A stretch of 62,816 bases of DNA from Terrisporobacter sp. (GCA_029851945.1 JARKUZ010000054.1:1-62816); one strand, 5' to 3'. Positions 25,951 through 35,888 are shown, counted from the stretch's first letter. Made by a program: numbers and translations. The notes: generated by a model not told the origin, from the letters alone.

Positions 25951-26758
25951 GGATAATAGTAATAAATATAAGGTATTATTAGCTATTTTAGCGATTTGTA
26001 TCTTATTACCTTTATTAAATATAATAATTTGGTCATTTACAGAGAGATGGTCTTGGCCACATTTATTTCCAGAAACATATTCTTTAAGAGGTCTTACGGA
26101 GATATTTGGTAGAAAAAATGAAATGATACAACTTTTTATGTCTAGTATAATTCTTTCTATAATAGTTGCAATTTTTTCTGTAATAATCGGATTGATGACT
26201 GCTAGAGCTTTTGTATTTTATGATTTTAAATGGAAAAATCAAATTTATTTTGCTTCAATATTGCCTTTTTTAATACCTTGTACAGTATTTGCCATGGGGA
26301 TTCATGTAACTTTTATAAAACTAGGTTTGAGTAATACTATGCTTGGTGTAATAATAGTTCATTTGATATATTCACTTCCGTATGCAACTAGACTTTTGAT
26401 TGATGGAACTCAAGCTGTTGGAACAAAATTAGAAGAACAAGCAAAAGTATTAGGTGCAACTACCTTTCAGGCTTTTACAAAAGTAACTTTGCCAATTTTA
26501 TCTCCAGTGATTTTATCATCTCTTAGTATGTCTTATATTGTTTCTTTTAGTCAATATTTTTTAACATTACTAATTGGAGGAGGGAAAATAAAAACATTTA
26601 CTATAGTAATGTTTCCATATATAAGTGGCGGAGATCGAAACATAGCAGCAGCTTATACTTTAGTATTTTTAGGAATAACTATGATTATATTTAGTTTCTT
26701 TAATTATATAGTATCTAAATTTAATAAAAATATAAGCACTGATTTTTATAGTATATAG
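25934..26758 (+). CDS. ABC transporter permease 2 (YnjC-like)
   Basis: A 274-residue permease with about six helices and an EAA-type loop (EEQAKVLGATTFQAFTKVTLP). It overlaps the first permease gene by 17 bases, so both are made in step. It pairs with permease 1 and with the ATPase at 26775. Confidence 0.9.
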   Translation: MKIISKDNSNKYKVLLAILAICILLPLLNIIIWSFTERWSWPHLFPETYSLRGLTEIFGRKNEMIQLFMSSIILSIIVAIFSVIIGLMTARAFVFYDFKWKNQIYFASILPFLIPCTVFAMGIHVTFIKLGLSNTMLGVIIVHLIYSLPYATRLLIDGTQAVGTKLEEQAKVLGATTFQAFTKVTLPILSPVILSSLSMSYIVSFSQYFLTLLIGGGKIKTFTIVMFPYISGGDRNIAAAYTLVFLGITMIIFSFFNYIVSKFNKNISTDFYSI

Positions 26759-26774
26759 AAAATAGGTGGAATAA

Positions 26775-27797
26775 ATGAGTTTAAAGTTAGAAGACATAAG
26801 AGTTAATTTACAAGGTAATGAAATTTTACATAATATTAATTTAAACGTAGAAAAAGGAGAATTTATATCTCTTCTAGGTCCTTCTGGATGTGGAAAAAGT
26901 ACTTTATTAAAAAGTATAGCAGGACTTAATCATCTAGAAGGTGGTAAAGTAATTTTATTTGGAAAAGAAATCCAAAATATGCCTCCTGAAAAAAGAGGAA
27001 CAGTTATAGTATTCCAAGATTTAAGATTATTTCCTCATTTATCAGTAGAGAAAAATATTTCTTTTGCCATGGATATAAAAAAAATTCCTAAGAAAGAGCA
27101 AAAAGAAGTAGTAAGGAGACTTCTTAAAGATGTTCAGTTAGAAGGTTTTGAAAATAGAAAAATAAGAGAAATGTCTGGAGGTCAATTACAAAGAGTGGCT
27201 CTTGCTAGAGCTCTTGCAGCAAATCCTAAAATATTGCTATTAGACGAACCTTTTTCGGGATTAGATGAAAAATTAAGAGCAGAAATGGGACAACTTGTAA
27301 AAAATATCCAAAGAAAAAAGAAAATAACTATGATTTTAGTTACCCATGATAAAAATGAAGCATTGCAGCTTTCTGATAAAATTGCATTAATGATCCATGG
27401 AGATATTATACAATATGATAATCCGTATAAGATATATAAAAAACCTTTATCGAGAGAAGTAGCTGATTATTTTGGAACAAACAATTATTTTACTGGGAAA
27501 GTTTATAATAAAATATTTAAGTGTGATTACTTTGATACAAAGTGTAATATAGAAGATGGAAACTATAATGCTATGGTTAGATCCTCATCTATTATATTAG
27601 ATGATAAGAAAAGTGATTTTAATATAAAAGAAATTAGTTATCTAGGTGATTTTGTGGAGATTATTTTGACTAATGAGGATATGAAGATTTTAGTTAAAAC
27701 TAGTTCGGATGTTTTATCTAGTGACTATTTTAAAACAAATAACAAAGTTGGTATTAAAATAAAAGAAGAAGATATTTGCTTCTTTAAAAATTTATAA
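26775..27797 (+). CDS. ABC transporter ATPase (YnjD-like)
   Basis: A 340-residue ATPase with Walker A GPSGCGKST, Q-loop VFQDLRLF, signature MSGGQLQRVALARAL, Walker B LLLDEPFSGLD and switch His in VTHDKNEAL. A ~100-residue C-terminal extension resembles the TOBE regulatory domain of importers. It completes the four-gene importer. AGGTGGA lies before the ATG. Confidence 0.92.
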   Translation: MSLKLEDIRVNLQGNEILHNINLNVEKGEFISLLGPSGCGKSTLLKSIAGLNHLEGGKVILFGKEIQNMPPEKRGTVIVFQDLRLFPHLSVEKNISFAMDIKKIPKKEQKEVVRRLLKDVQLEGFENRKIREMSGGQLQRVALARALAANPKILLLDEPFSGLDEKLRAEMGQLVKNIQRKKKITMILVTHDKNEALQLSDKIALMIHGDIIQYDNPYKIYKKPLSREVADYFGTNNYFTGKVYNKIFKCDYFDTKCNIEDGNYNAMVRSSSIILDDKKSDFNIKEISYLGDFVEIILTNEDMKILVKTSSDVLSSDYFKTNNKVGIKIKEEDICFFKNL

Positions 27798-27812
27798 TGA
27801 AGAGGTATATTT

Positions 27813-28679
27813 ATGAAAAATGTGATATTTGACTGTGATAATACTTATGGAATAGCAGATTGTGATGTGGACGATGGTTTAGCGCTAATTTATTTATTGG
27901 GAAATAAAGAAGTTAATTTATTAGGTGTAACAACTACATATGGAAATAATAAGGTAGAAGTAGTATATCCAAATACTTTGAAAATGGTTAAAGATTTAAA
28001 AGTAGAAAATCTAACTATAAAAAAGGGTGGAGTAAACCCAAAAGATTTGAATAATGAAGCTAGTGATTATTTATTAGAAATGGCTAATAAGTATAATGGA
28101 GAGTTGTCAATACTGGCAACAGGATCTTTAACTAATCTTTATGGTGCGTATTTAAAAGATAATACTTTTTTTGATAAAGTAAAAGAGATAGTTTTAATGG
28201 GAGGAATAACTGAACCATTAATTTTTGCAAAAAGGCAAATGAACGAATTAAACTTCTCATGTGATCCTATTGCTACATATACAGTTTTAACTAGAGGAAA
28301 AAATGTGTCTGTAATAACTGGAAATAATTGTCTTAAGGTACTTGTGACTAGAGAGGATTATGAAAGAGAGTTAAGTGATTATTCTAATCCTATAGTTAAT
28401 TATATTAAAGAAAAAGTTGATTATTGGTTTGATTATAACTTAAATAACTATGGAATAGATGGTACTTATAACTGGGATGTGACAGCAGCTACTTATCTTA
28501 TGAGACCTGAAGTTTTTAGAAATGAAAGATTTAAGATGAAAGTAAGTATGGATGATTTAAAAACTGGTTTCTTAAGAGAGAATGATGATAATAACTGTGT
28601 TTTAAATCTTCCTGTTATAGATAAAGAGGAAGAATATAATAATGATATTTATAGTAATTGGAAGAACGTTAAAATATAG
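27813..28679 (+). CDS. Inosine-uridine nucleoside hydrolase family protein
   Basis: A 288-residue protein with an N-terminal Asp cluster (FDCDNTYGIADCDVDDGLAL) matching the calcium-binding DTDxGxDD region of nucleoside hydrolases, though with a longer spacing, and ILATGSLTNLYGAY plus LMGGITEP in the core. These enzymes cleave N-ribosidic bonds to give a free base and ribose. The catalytic His region is not clear to me. It is the last gene of the ABC operon, 16 bases after the ATPase, and probably acts on the imported compound. The unusual N-terminal motif may mean a modified substrate. Confidence 0.82.
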   Translation: MKNVIFDCDNTYGIADCDVDDGLALIYLLGNKEVNLLGVTTTYGNNKVEVVYPNTLKMVKDLKVENLTIKKGGVNPKDLNNEASDYLLEMANKYNGELSILATGSLTNLYGAYLKDNTFFDKVKEIVLMGGITEPLIFAKRQMNELNFSCDPIATYTVLTRGKNVSVITGNNCLKVLVTREDYERELSDYSNPIVNYIKEKVDYWFDYNLNNYGIDGTYNWDVTAATYLMRPEVFRNERFKMKVSMDDLKTGFLRENDDNNCVLNLPVIDKEEEYNNDIYSNWKNVKI

Positions 28680-28902
28680 AATTAAATTATTTATATAATT
28701 ACATTCGTATATAGACATGTTAATATAATAATCATATATTTTATTCTAAGATTGCTGTTAGCATATATAATTCTTAAGTTTTTAATTGATTTTTATATAC
28801 CAATAAGTTATAAATTTTGATCTATACCCTGTGATGAGTAAATTTATTACCAGAAGTATCATTGTAGTAGTTATATCAGTGAAAATAAAATAATATTAGA
28901 AG

Positions 28903-28945
28903 AACTTCATTTCTTATAAATTTATATAAGCAATGAAGTTTTTTA
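28903..28945 (+). terminator. Rho-independent terminator about 220 bases downstream of the ABC operon
   Basis: AACTTCATT (28903-28911) pairs with AATGAAGTT (28932-28940), and the inner bases can extend the stem (CTTATA / TATAAG); six T residues follow. The 28680-28902 stretch before it contains no ORF or recognisable RNA; it may be a long 3' UTR. Confidence 0.75.
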
Positions 28946-28992
28946 TTAACCATTAGTTAATAAAATTAAACTAATACTTAACTATACATCTA

Positions 28993-29021
28993 TTGTTTAC
29001 ATATTTTTTCATGAGTATAAT
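28993..29021 (+). promoter_or_regulatory. Predicted promoter of the XRE-TPR gene
   Basis: TTGTTT (28993-28998), a 17-base spacer and TATAAT (29016-29021), about 40 bases before the start codon. The inverted repeat ATTAAC-CATTA-GTTAAT (28945-28961) lies upstream. Confidence 0.65.
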
Positions 29022-29063
29022 AAAAATATAAGATCTTATAAATAAAAATTAAGGGAGAATAAA

Positions 29064-30125
29064 ATGGAATTACCTATTGGACAAGTTATATATAAATTAA
29101 GAAAAGAAAAGGGAGTAACACAAGAAGCATTAGCAAAATCTGTAGGTGTATCTGTGGCTGCTGTATCTAAGTGGGAGAGTAAAAATTCTTATCCAGATAT
29201 CACGATTTTACCTTCTATTGCTAGATATTTTAACACTAGCATAGACAATCTTTTAAATTATAAAATAGAAATATCAAATGAAGAAGTAATGGAATTAGTA
29301 AAAAAGGCTGCACAAATATTTGAAAAAGAAAGTGTAAAAAAAGCAGTGAGTACATGTGAAGAATACTTAAGACAATATCCCAATAATATGTTTTTAAAAT
29401 TTAGAATAGGATCTTTATATATGATGTCTATGTCAAGTAGTAAAGATGAGGAAGAAGCTAAAATAATACTTAAAAAAGCAATAGGATTATTAGAAGAGTC
29501 TTCAAAAAGTGATGATAAAGAAATCTGCGAAGTATCTAAATATAGTTTAAGTGGTTTATATTCAATGAATAATGAGTATGATAAAGCAGAAGAAATCTTA
29601 TTAAGTTTGCCAAAGGTGACAGCTGACAGAGATGATATGTTAGTTAGTCTTTATATTAATCAAAAGAAAGATGAGGCAGCAATAAAGCTTTTAAGGAACT
29701 TAACATATAAAAAGTTGAATAATTTAAAAATATCTTTAGATAGTTATATAAGTTTATTTGCTCAGGATAATAACTATGAAAAAGTAAAGGAGATATTAAA
29801 ATTAGAGGAAAAACTTATAGATATTTTTGATGTATGGAGTGTATATGGAATAAGCATAAGCCTTATTTATAGTGAAATATATGCTAAAGAAAAAAATATC
29901 GTGAAGACCATAGATTATATTGAAAAATTACTTGAATACTATGAGAAGGATTATAATTTTGAAAATCATTTATTGTTTGATGGTATAGAGCTGAACAAGG
30001 GTGTTCACTCTAAAACATATCTTCTTATGAGTTTTAAGAAAATAATACTAGATGAAAAATATGATTTTTTAAGAAATGACAAAAGATTCGATGATATAGT
30101 AAGAAAATTAGATGAATTAGGCTAA
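29064..30125 (+). CDS. XRE-type transcriptional regulator with TPR-like C-terminus
   Basis: A 353-residue protein. Residues ~8-65 are a helix-turn-helix of the Xre/Cro type (LRKEKGVTQEALAKSVGVSVAAVSKWESKNS, shown here only by its ends and key Gln/Lys-Trp-Glu positions). The rest is helical and resembles tetratricopeptide repeats (YLRQYPNNMFLKFRIG, YSMNNEYDKAEEIL), which may sense a peptide or protein partner. It stands alone, has its own promoter, and no signal peptide gene adjoins it. Targets are unknown. Confidence 0.85.
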   Translation: MELPIGQVIYKLRKEKGVTQEALAKSVGVSVAAVSKWESKNSYPDITILPSIARYFNTSIDNLLNYKIEISNEEVMELVKKAAQIFEKESVKKAVSTCEEYLRQYPNNMFLKFRIGSLYMMSMSSSKDEEEAKIILKKAIGLLEESSKSDDKEICEVSKYSLSGLYSMNNEYDKAEEILLSLPKVTADRDDMLVSLYINQKKDEAAIKLLRNLTYKKLNNLKISLDSYISLFAQDNNYEKVKEILKLEEKLIDIFDVWSVYGISISLIYSEIYAKEKNIVKTIDYIEKLLEYYEKDYNFENHLLFDGIELNKGVHSKTYLLMSFKKIILDEKYDFLRNDKRFDDIVRKLDELG

Positions 30126-30388
30126 AACTATTATTATTTTATATTTTATTTAAGATAATTTTTAATTATTTCTATTATTTTTTCACTTATTTTGCATTTA
30201 ATCATGTGTTTGTAATTATTTTCTATTCAATATTTTGTGAAGTTTATTAAATGGTATGATAAGGACGATATTTATGGTATTATGAATAGATAAGAAAAAT
30301 AAATAATTATTTGATATACAAATATAGAATTTAAGAAAACCTAGCCTTACAATAAGGTTTATTTAGCACTAGAGGGGAGATTCTAAAA

Positions 30389-31075
30389 ATGATAAAAGAG
30401 CAAATAAGAGATCAAATTATAAAAGACTTAATTGATGATAACATTATAGATATGTTTCAGCATAATATTAGGCCTATTAATCAGCTTATGTCTTATTATC
30501 GTTGTGCAATTATGGAAGTAGAGACGAAATTTAAAGTATTAGATGAACAATTTTCTCTTCAATATGATAGAAATCCAATAGAAACAATAAAATCAAGATT
30601 GAAATCACCAGAAGGGATAGTTAAAAAATTAAAAAGAAAAGATTTTACATTTTCTGTAAAATCTATAGAAGAAAATATAAATGATATTGCAGGTGTAAGG
30701 GTTATCTGTTCTTTTCCTGAAGATATATATTTACTGGCAGAATACCTATTGCAACAAGATGATGTAAAGTTGATTGAGGTAAAAGATTATATAAAAAATC
30801 CTAAGCCTAATGGATATAGAAGTTTGCATTTAATCATAGAGGTACCAATTTTCCTAGCAAATGAAAAGAAAAATATGAAAGTTGAAGTTCAACTAAGAAC
30901 TATAGCTATGGACTTTTGGGCAAGTTTAGAGCATAAATTATCTTATAAGAAAGATATACCAGAAGAAAAGACAGATATATTATCTAAAGAACTATTTGAA
31001 TGTGCTGAAATTAGTGCAGATCTTGATAGCCGTATGGAGAAAATAAGAAATAGTATATTAAAAAATAACTGGTAA
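30389..31075 (+). CDS. Small alarmone synthetase RelQ-type ((p)ppGpp synthetase)
   Basis: A 228-residue synthetase-only member of the RelA/SpoT family. Motifs include IKSRLKSPEGIVKKLKRK (ATP region), DIAGVRVICSF (metal-binding Asp), NGYRSLHLIIE (guanosine pocket) and EVQLRTIAMDFWASLEHKL. It makes (p)ppGpp or related nucleotides from GTP/GDP. There is no HD hydrolase domain, so levels must be removed elsewhere. The length fits RelQ/SAS1. The ribosome binding site is GAGGGGAG. A weak hairpin (AAACCT/AGGTTT) lies in the leader near 30337-30360. Confidence 0.9.
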   Translation: MIKEQIRDQIIKDLIDDNIIDMFQHNIRPINQLMSYYRCAIMEVETKFKVLDEQFSLQYDRNPIETIKSRLKSPEGIVKKLKRKDFTFSVKSIEENINDIAGVRVICSFPEDIYLLAEYLLQQDDVKLIEVKDYIKNPKPNGYRSLHLIIEVPIFLANEKKNMKVEVQLRTIAMDFWASLEHKLSYKKDIPEEKTDILSKELFECAEISADLDSRMEKIRNSILKNNW

Positions 31076-31086
31076 TTATCAAATTT

Positions 31087-31119
31087 AAGTCGTATGAATT
31101 TATATTCATATGACTTTTT
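31087..31119 (+). terminator. Rho-independent terminator
   Basis: A 13-bp stem with one wobble, AAGTCGTATGAAT / ATTCATATGACTT, plus a T-run. Confidence 0.85.
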
Positions 31120-31263
31120 GCTTACTAGAATATTAATCTAATTGGTTTATTAAATATTTAATCTACCTTCAGTTAAGGTTAAATTAAGGGTATTGGATTA
31201 TAATATAGTAAATATTTACATATATCACAGATATAAAACAAATAAAAAGGAGTAATATTAATT

Positions 31264-31614
31264 ATGAAAAAAAAGAATAAAAAAACTAATAAACCTAATA
31301 AACCTAAGAAACCTGTGGTTTTAGTATTATACGGAATATCTATTGTTTTAAGTATTTACGCAATATTTACAATATATAATTCATATACGTATATATCAAG
31401 TCTTGTACCTCAAGGTCTTGTAATAAGCGATGAACTAGAAAGTGTAATAGCTTACTTTGGAAATACTTGTATACCATACATATTCTATTCAATATCTATA
31501 TGGTCAATAGGATATATTATAAGTAAATTAGATTATATAATATGTGAAACAAAAAGAGATAATAGAGAAGATATAAAAGAAGAAATTATAATTACAGACT
31601 CTGATGAAAAATAA
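31264..31614 (+). CDS. Small two-helix membrane protein of unknown function
   Basis: A 116-residue protein. A very basic N-terminus (KKKNKKTNKPNKPKKP) precedes a first helix (VLVLYGISIVLSIYAIFTIY), then an outer loop and a second helix (CIPYIFYSISIWSIGYIISK) and an acidic tail. No family is recognised. AAAAGGAG lies 8-10 bases before the ATG. Downstream (31615-31930) there is no gene; it holds two hairpins and the topB upstream region. Confidence 0.7.
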   Translation: MKKKNKKTNKPNKPKKPVVLVLYGISIVLSIYAIFTIYNSYTYISSLVPQGLVISDELESVIAYFGNTCIPYIFYSISIWSIGYIISKLDYIICETKRDNREDIKEEIIITDSDEK

Positions 31615-31643
31615 GTAAAAATATAACTGATTAGTCTTTAGTT

Positions 31644-31842
31644 ACAAAATATAATGATGATAAAAATGAGAAGTGTAAGCTACTTGAAAATATAGGTGAG
31701 TTTATAAAGTAATTCAAAATTTGTATTAATTTTTATTGTAACTCACCCTAAAATAGTAAAATTGCACAAGAAATACAGTTGAAAAATTAAAAAATATTGT
31801 TAAAAAAGTTACCAGTATATCGAAAACATTGGTAACTTTTTT
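31644..31842 (+). other. Gene-free stretch with two hairpins upstream of topB
   Basis: GGTGAGTT near 31694 pairs at a distance with AACTCACC near 31740, with no T-run. A second strong hairpin (AAAAAAGTTACCA near 31802 with TGGTAACTTTTTT ending at 31842) has a T-run and can act as a terminator. No ORF of note. Confidence 0.5.
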
Positions 31843-31930
31843 ATAATTTATGGTAAAATTATTGTTAATGATAAAATTTATATAAAAACTGGATTATTTT
31901 AAATAACTATTAAAATAAGGAAGGATTAAA

Positions 31931-34051
31931 ATGAAAAAAATATTAGTATTAGCAGAAAAACCTTCAGTAGGAAGAGATATTGCTAGGGTATTAAATTGTA
32001 ATAAAGATAAAAATGGATATATAGAAGGAAATAAATATATTGTCACTTGGGCATTAGGACATTTAGTTACTTTAGCTAATCCAGAGACTTATAGTGATAA
32101 ATATAAATCTTGGAATATGGAAGATTTACCAATACTTCCAAATAGATTAAAAACTGTTGTTATCAAAAAAACATCTAAACAATTCAACATAGTAAAAGCG
32201 CAATTAAATAGAGATGATGTATGTGAAGTTGTAATAGCTACAGATGCAGGAAGAGAGGGTGAGCTAGTAGCTAGATGGATAATAGAAAAATCTCACATTA
32301 AAAAACCATTAAAACGTCTTTGGATTTCATCTAGTACGGATAAGGCTATTAAAGAAGGATTTTATAAATTAAAAGATGGAAGAGAGTATAATAATTTATA
32401 TTACTCAGCAATTGCTAGAGCAGAAGCTGACTGGTTAGTAGGTATAAATGGAACTCGTGCATTAACTACAAAGTACAATGCACAACTTTCTTGTGGTAGA
32501 GTTCAAACACCAACACTTGGTATGATTTTAAAAAGAGAAGATGAAATACGAAAATTTGTATCTAAAGAGTACTATTCTTTAGAAGCATCTACTAAAAAAG
32601 GAAGTTCTACTTTAAGATTAAGCTGGTATGATAAGAAAAATAATAATACTACATCTTTTAATAAAGAGAAAATAGAAAACATATCTAAAAAACTAAATAA
32701 TAAAACTATTGAAATTATAGATGTTAAAAAAGTTGAGAAGAAAAAATATTCTAAGTCACTTTATGATTTAACAGAATTACAAAGAGATGCAAATAAAAAA
32801 TTTGGTTTTTCTGCAAAAGAAACTTTATCTATTATGCAAAGATTATATGAACATCATAAAGTTCTCACATATCCAAGGACAGATTCTAGATATTTAACGA
32901 ATGATATAGTAGATACTTTAAAAGATAGAATAAAAGCTGTAAATGTAAGTGATTATTCGAAAATTTGTAATAAGTTATTAAAGACTAATATAAAAGGAAA
33001 TAAATCATTTATTGATAACTCAAAAGTTACTGATCACCATGCTATAATACCTACTGAAGAAAGAGTATTTTTAGGTGATTTAAGTGATAAAGAAAGAAAA
33101 ATTTATGATTTAGTAGTAAAAAGATTTTTAGCTGTACTTTGTCCTCCTTTTGAATATATTGAAACAATAATTACTGGAGAGTGTGAAGGAGAAATATTAA
33201 AAGCTAAAGGAAATAAAATCATAAACTTAGGATATGCAGAAACTTATAAAGAGGATGAAGATGAAGTATTAGATAGTATTCCAGAAATTTTGGTAAACGA
33301 TATATTAAAAATAAATCAAGTAACTATAAAAAGTGGAAAGACCAACCCTCCACCGTATCTAAATGAAGGAAGTTTACTTACAGAAATGGAGAAAAATAAT
33401 TTAGGAACAGTTGCTACAAGAGCTGATATAATAGAAAAATTATTTAATACATTTTTAATAGAAAAGAAAAATAACAAAGAAATACATATAACATCTAAAG
33501 GAAGACAGCTTTTAGACCTAGCACCTGATAAATTAAAAACACCATCCTTGACAAGTGAGTGGGAAACAAAACTTACAAATATTTCAAAAGGAAAAGCTAA
33601 TAAAGATAGCTTTATTGAAGAAATAAAAGATTATACAAAAACAATTGTAAAAGATATAAAAAATAGTGATAGCAAATTCAAACATAATAACTTGACTAAA
33701 AATAAATGTCCGAACTGTGGAAAATTCATGTTAGAAGTAAATGGTAAAAAAGGAAAAATATTAGTATGCCAAGACAGGGAATGTAATACAAGAAAAACTG
33801 TATCTCAAATTACTAATTCAAGATGTCCGAATTGCCATAAAAAGTTAGAGCTTAGAGGGGAAGGTGACAAAAAAGTATTTGCATGTTCATGTGGATATAG
33901 AGAAAAACTTTCAGCATTTAATAAAAGAAAGCAAGAAGAAAAGAAAACGGGCTCTAAAAAAGATATACAAAAATATTTAAAAAATCAAAATAAAAATGAA
34001 GAGGCTTTCAATAATCCGTTTGCAGAAGCTTTATCAAAGTTAAATAAATAG
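31931..34051 (+). CDS. topB: DNA topoisomerase III (type IA)
   Basis: A 706-residue enzyme. The TOPRIM domain has the Glu in LAEKPSVGRDI and the acidic TDAGREGEL motif (about 104-112); the catalytic Tyr is Tyr314 in LTYPRTDSRYL. The C-terminus has two zinc-like motifs (CPNCGKF...CQDREC, CPNCHKK...CSCGYREK) that bind single-stranded DNA. Type IA enzymes pass DNA strands through a transient single-strand break. Length and layout match Firmicute TopB; there is no sign of a plasmid or conjugative element nearby, so this is probably the chromosomal copy. AAGGAAGG precedes the ATG. Confidence 0.93.
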   Translation: MKKILVLAEKPSVGRDIARVLNCNKDKNGYIEGNKYIVTWALGHLVTLANPETYSDKYKSWNMEDLPILPNRLKTVVIKKTSKQFNIVKAQLNRDDVCEVVIATDAGREGELVARWIIEKSHIKKPLKRLWISSSTDKAIKEGFYKLKDGREYNNLYYSAIARAEADWLVGINGTRALTTKYNAQLSCGRVQTPTLGMILKREDEIRKFVSKEYYSLEASTKKGSSTLRLSWYDKKNNNTTSFNKEKIENISKKLNNKTIEIIDVKKVEKKKYSKSLYDLTELQRDANKKFGFSAKETLSIMQRLYEHHKVLTYPRTDSRYLTNDIVDTLKDRIKAVNVSDYSKICNKLLKTNIKGNKSFIDNSKVTDHHAIIPTEERVFLGDLSDKERKIYDLVVKRFLAVLCPPFEYIETIITGECEGEILKAKGNKIINLGYAETYKEDEDEVLDSIPEILVNDILKINQVTIKSGKTNPPPYLNEGSLLTEMEKNNLGTVATRADIIEKLFNTFLIEKKNNKEIHITSKGRQLLDLAPDKLKTPSLTSEWETKLTNISKGKANKDSFIEEIKDYTKTIVKDIKNSDSKFKHNNLTKNKCPNCGKFMLEVNGKKGKILVCQDRECNTRKTVSQITNSRCPNCHKKLELRGEGDKKVFACSCGYREKLSAFNKRKQEEKKTGSKKDIQKYLKNQNKNEEAFNNPFAEALSKLNK

Positions 34052-34112
34052 CTGGGAATATAAGGTGATTTTACAAAGTTTATATAATATATACAAATGA
34101 AGAGGGATACGT

Positions 34113-35888
34113 ATGAATAATTTAAGTACAAGAGCTTTGTTAATAATAGATATATTAAAAAGCTTAAAGCATCCAGTAAGCAGTTTAGCTTTAAGTGAGG
34201 AAATTGGATGTTCAACCAAAACTATTCAAAGTGAAATCAAGGATATTAATAAGCAACTTAAGGATACAAAGATTATTTCTATTAGGGGAGTAGGATATAA
34301 ATTAGAAGGAAAAATTGATGTGACTGAGTGTAATAATAATCATATAGGAAATATAGACAGGATAGAATTTATAATAAAGACTATGCTTAATCTAAATTCT
34401 AAAGAAGGAAAAACTATTAAGATAGAGGAGCTGGCAGACTCTATGTTTATAAGTGTTTCTTCAGTAAAAAATGATCTAAAAGAAGTAAAAGAAATTCTGT
34501 CTAAATATAATGTTAATATTATTTCTAAACATAAATATGGCTTAGGAGTAGATTCTGGTGAAGAAGAAATTATTAAGTGTATTGTAGATTTGTGCAATAG
34601 AAAAGATAATGAACTTGTATTACAAGATTTTCTAACATCAGATGTAAGTGAAAACTTATTTAACTTAAAAAATAAGATATTACAGTTTTTAGACATAGAA
34701 GGCTTAATTTTAAGTGATGTAGAATTTAAAAACTTATGTAGCACAATATTTGTACGATTAAGTAGAAGTAATTATTTTGATAATGATAGATTTATAGGTG
34801 AATATATAAAATCTTATAAAATAAAACGCGATAAGATTATGAATGATGATATAAATAAAGAAAAAATAACTAATGCCATAAATTCTTTTTGTAAAAATCT
34901 TAAATTAGCTACAGCTATAGATATTAGTAAAGATGATTTTTTTGTAGAGTGTTTATATAATCATATTAATAGTCTGATAAAAAAGGATAAACTAGGAATT
35001 AGGAATTATAATGTAGTTAATAATGATATTAAAATTAATTACCCTTATGCTTATGAACTGGCCAAGATAGCTAAAAAGACTATTGAAAAAGAACTTGATT
35101 TAATAATTAGTGAAGATGAGATTTCTAACATTGCTGTTCATGTTGGAGGAGCTATTGAAAGACATTCTAGTAGTAAAAAAAGGAAAGTTTTTAGAGTTAT
35201 TATTGTTTGTGCATCAGGCGCTGGAACTTCTATGCTTATAAATACTAAGTTACAACAACTATTTAAAGATAGGATAGAAATTAAAAAAATAATACCATCT
35301 TATTTAATCGATTATATTAATGCTAGAGATGTTGATTTTTTAATATCTACTATGCCTTTAGATTTTGATAAAATACCAGTTATAAATGTTTCTCCTTTTT
35401 TAACAAAAAAAGAAATAAAGATAATAGAAAAATTTATGGATACTGGATATGTTTATGAAGAAGTAAATATAAAAGATTTTTTTGATAGAGATTTATTTTT
35501 TACAAATCTAGAATTTGATAAAAAAGAAGAAGTTTTAGATTTTATGAGTGATGCACTTTTGAAAAAAGATTTAATTGATTTTGAAATGAAAAATTCATAT
35601 TTTGAGAGAGAGAATATTGCTACTACTGAAATTGGAAATATGGTAGCTATGCCTCATGGATCTAAAGGAAATATCAAAGAAAACAAAATTGTAGTAGGAA
35701 TATTAAAACAACCAATAAACTGGGAGTATGGAAAAGTTAGACTTGTAATTATGTTAGCATTAAATAATGAAAAAATACTTGATTATGAGCAAGTATTCTC
35801 AGATATCTATAATAAACTAGATACTACTTCTAAAGTGGTAAATATATGTGAAAATAAAAGTTATGAAAAGTTCATAAAGCTATTTTAA
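34113..35888 (+). CDS. PRD-containing PTS transcriptional regulator (MtlR/LicR type)
   Basis: A 591-residue modular activator: N-terminal HTH (about 10-60), a second HTH-like domain (about 85-135), two PTS regulation domains (about 170-350), an EIIB-like domain with Cys366 (VCASGAGTS) and a fructose/mannitol-type EIIA domain with His515 (AMPHGS). Phosphorylation of these domains by the PTS sets its activity. It is encoded just before fruK-fruA and probably controls them, replacing the DeoR-type FruR usually found in Firmicute fructose operons. A terminator separates it from fruK, so the two are separate transcripts. Confidence 0.9.
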   Translation: MNNLSTRALLIIDILKSLKHPVSSLALSEEIGCSTKTIQSEIKDINKQLKDTKIISIRGVGYKLEGKIDVTECNNNHIGNIDRIEFIIKTMLNLNSKEGKTIKIEELADSMFISVSSVKNDLKEVKEILSKYNVNIISKHKYGLGVDSGEEEIIKCIVDLCNRKDNELVLQDFLTSDVSENLFNLKNKILQFLDIEGLILSDVEFKNLCSTIFVRLSRSNYFDNDRFIGEYIKSYKIKRDKIMNDDINKEKITNAINSFCKNLKLATAIDISKDDFFVECLYNHINSLIKKDKLGIRNYNVVNNDIKINYPYAYELAKIAKKTIEKELDLIISEDEISNIAVHVGGAIERHSSSKKRKVFRVIIVCASGAGTSMLINTKLQQLFKDRIEIKKIIPSYLIDYINARDVDFLISTMPLDFDKIPVINVSPFLTKKEIKIIEKFMDTGYVYEEVNIKDFFDRDLFFTNLEFDKKEEVLDFMSDALLKKDLIDFEMKNSYFERENIATTEIGNMVAMPHGSKGNIKENKIVVGILKQPINWEYGKVRLVIMLALNNEKILDYEQVFSDIYNKLDTTSKVVNICENKSYEKFIKLF

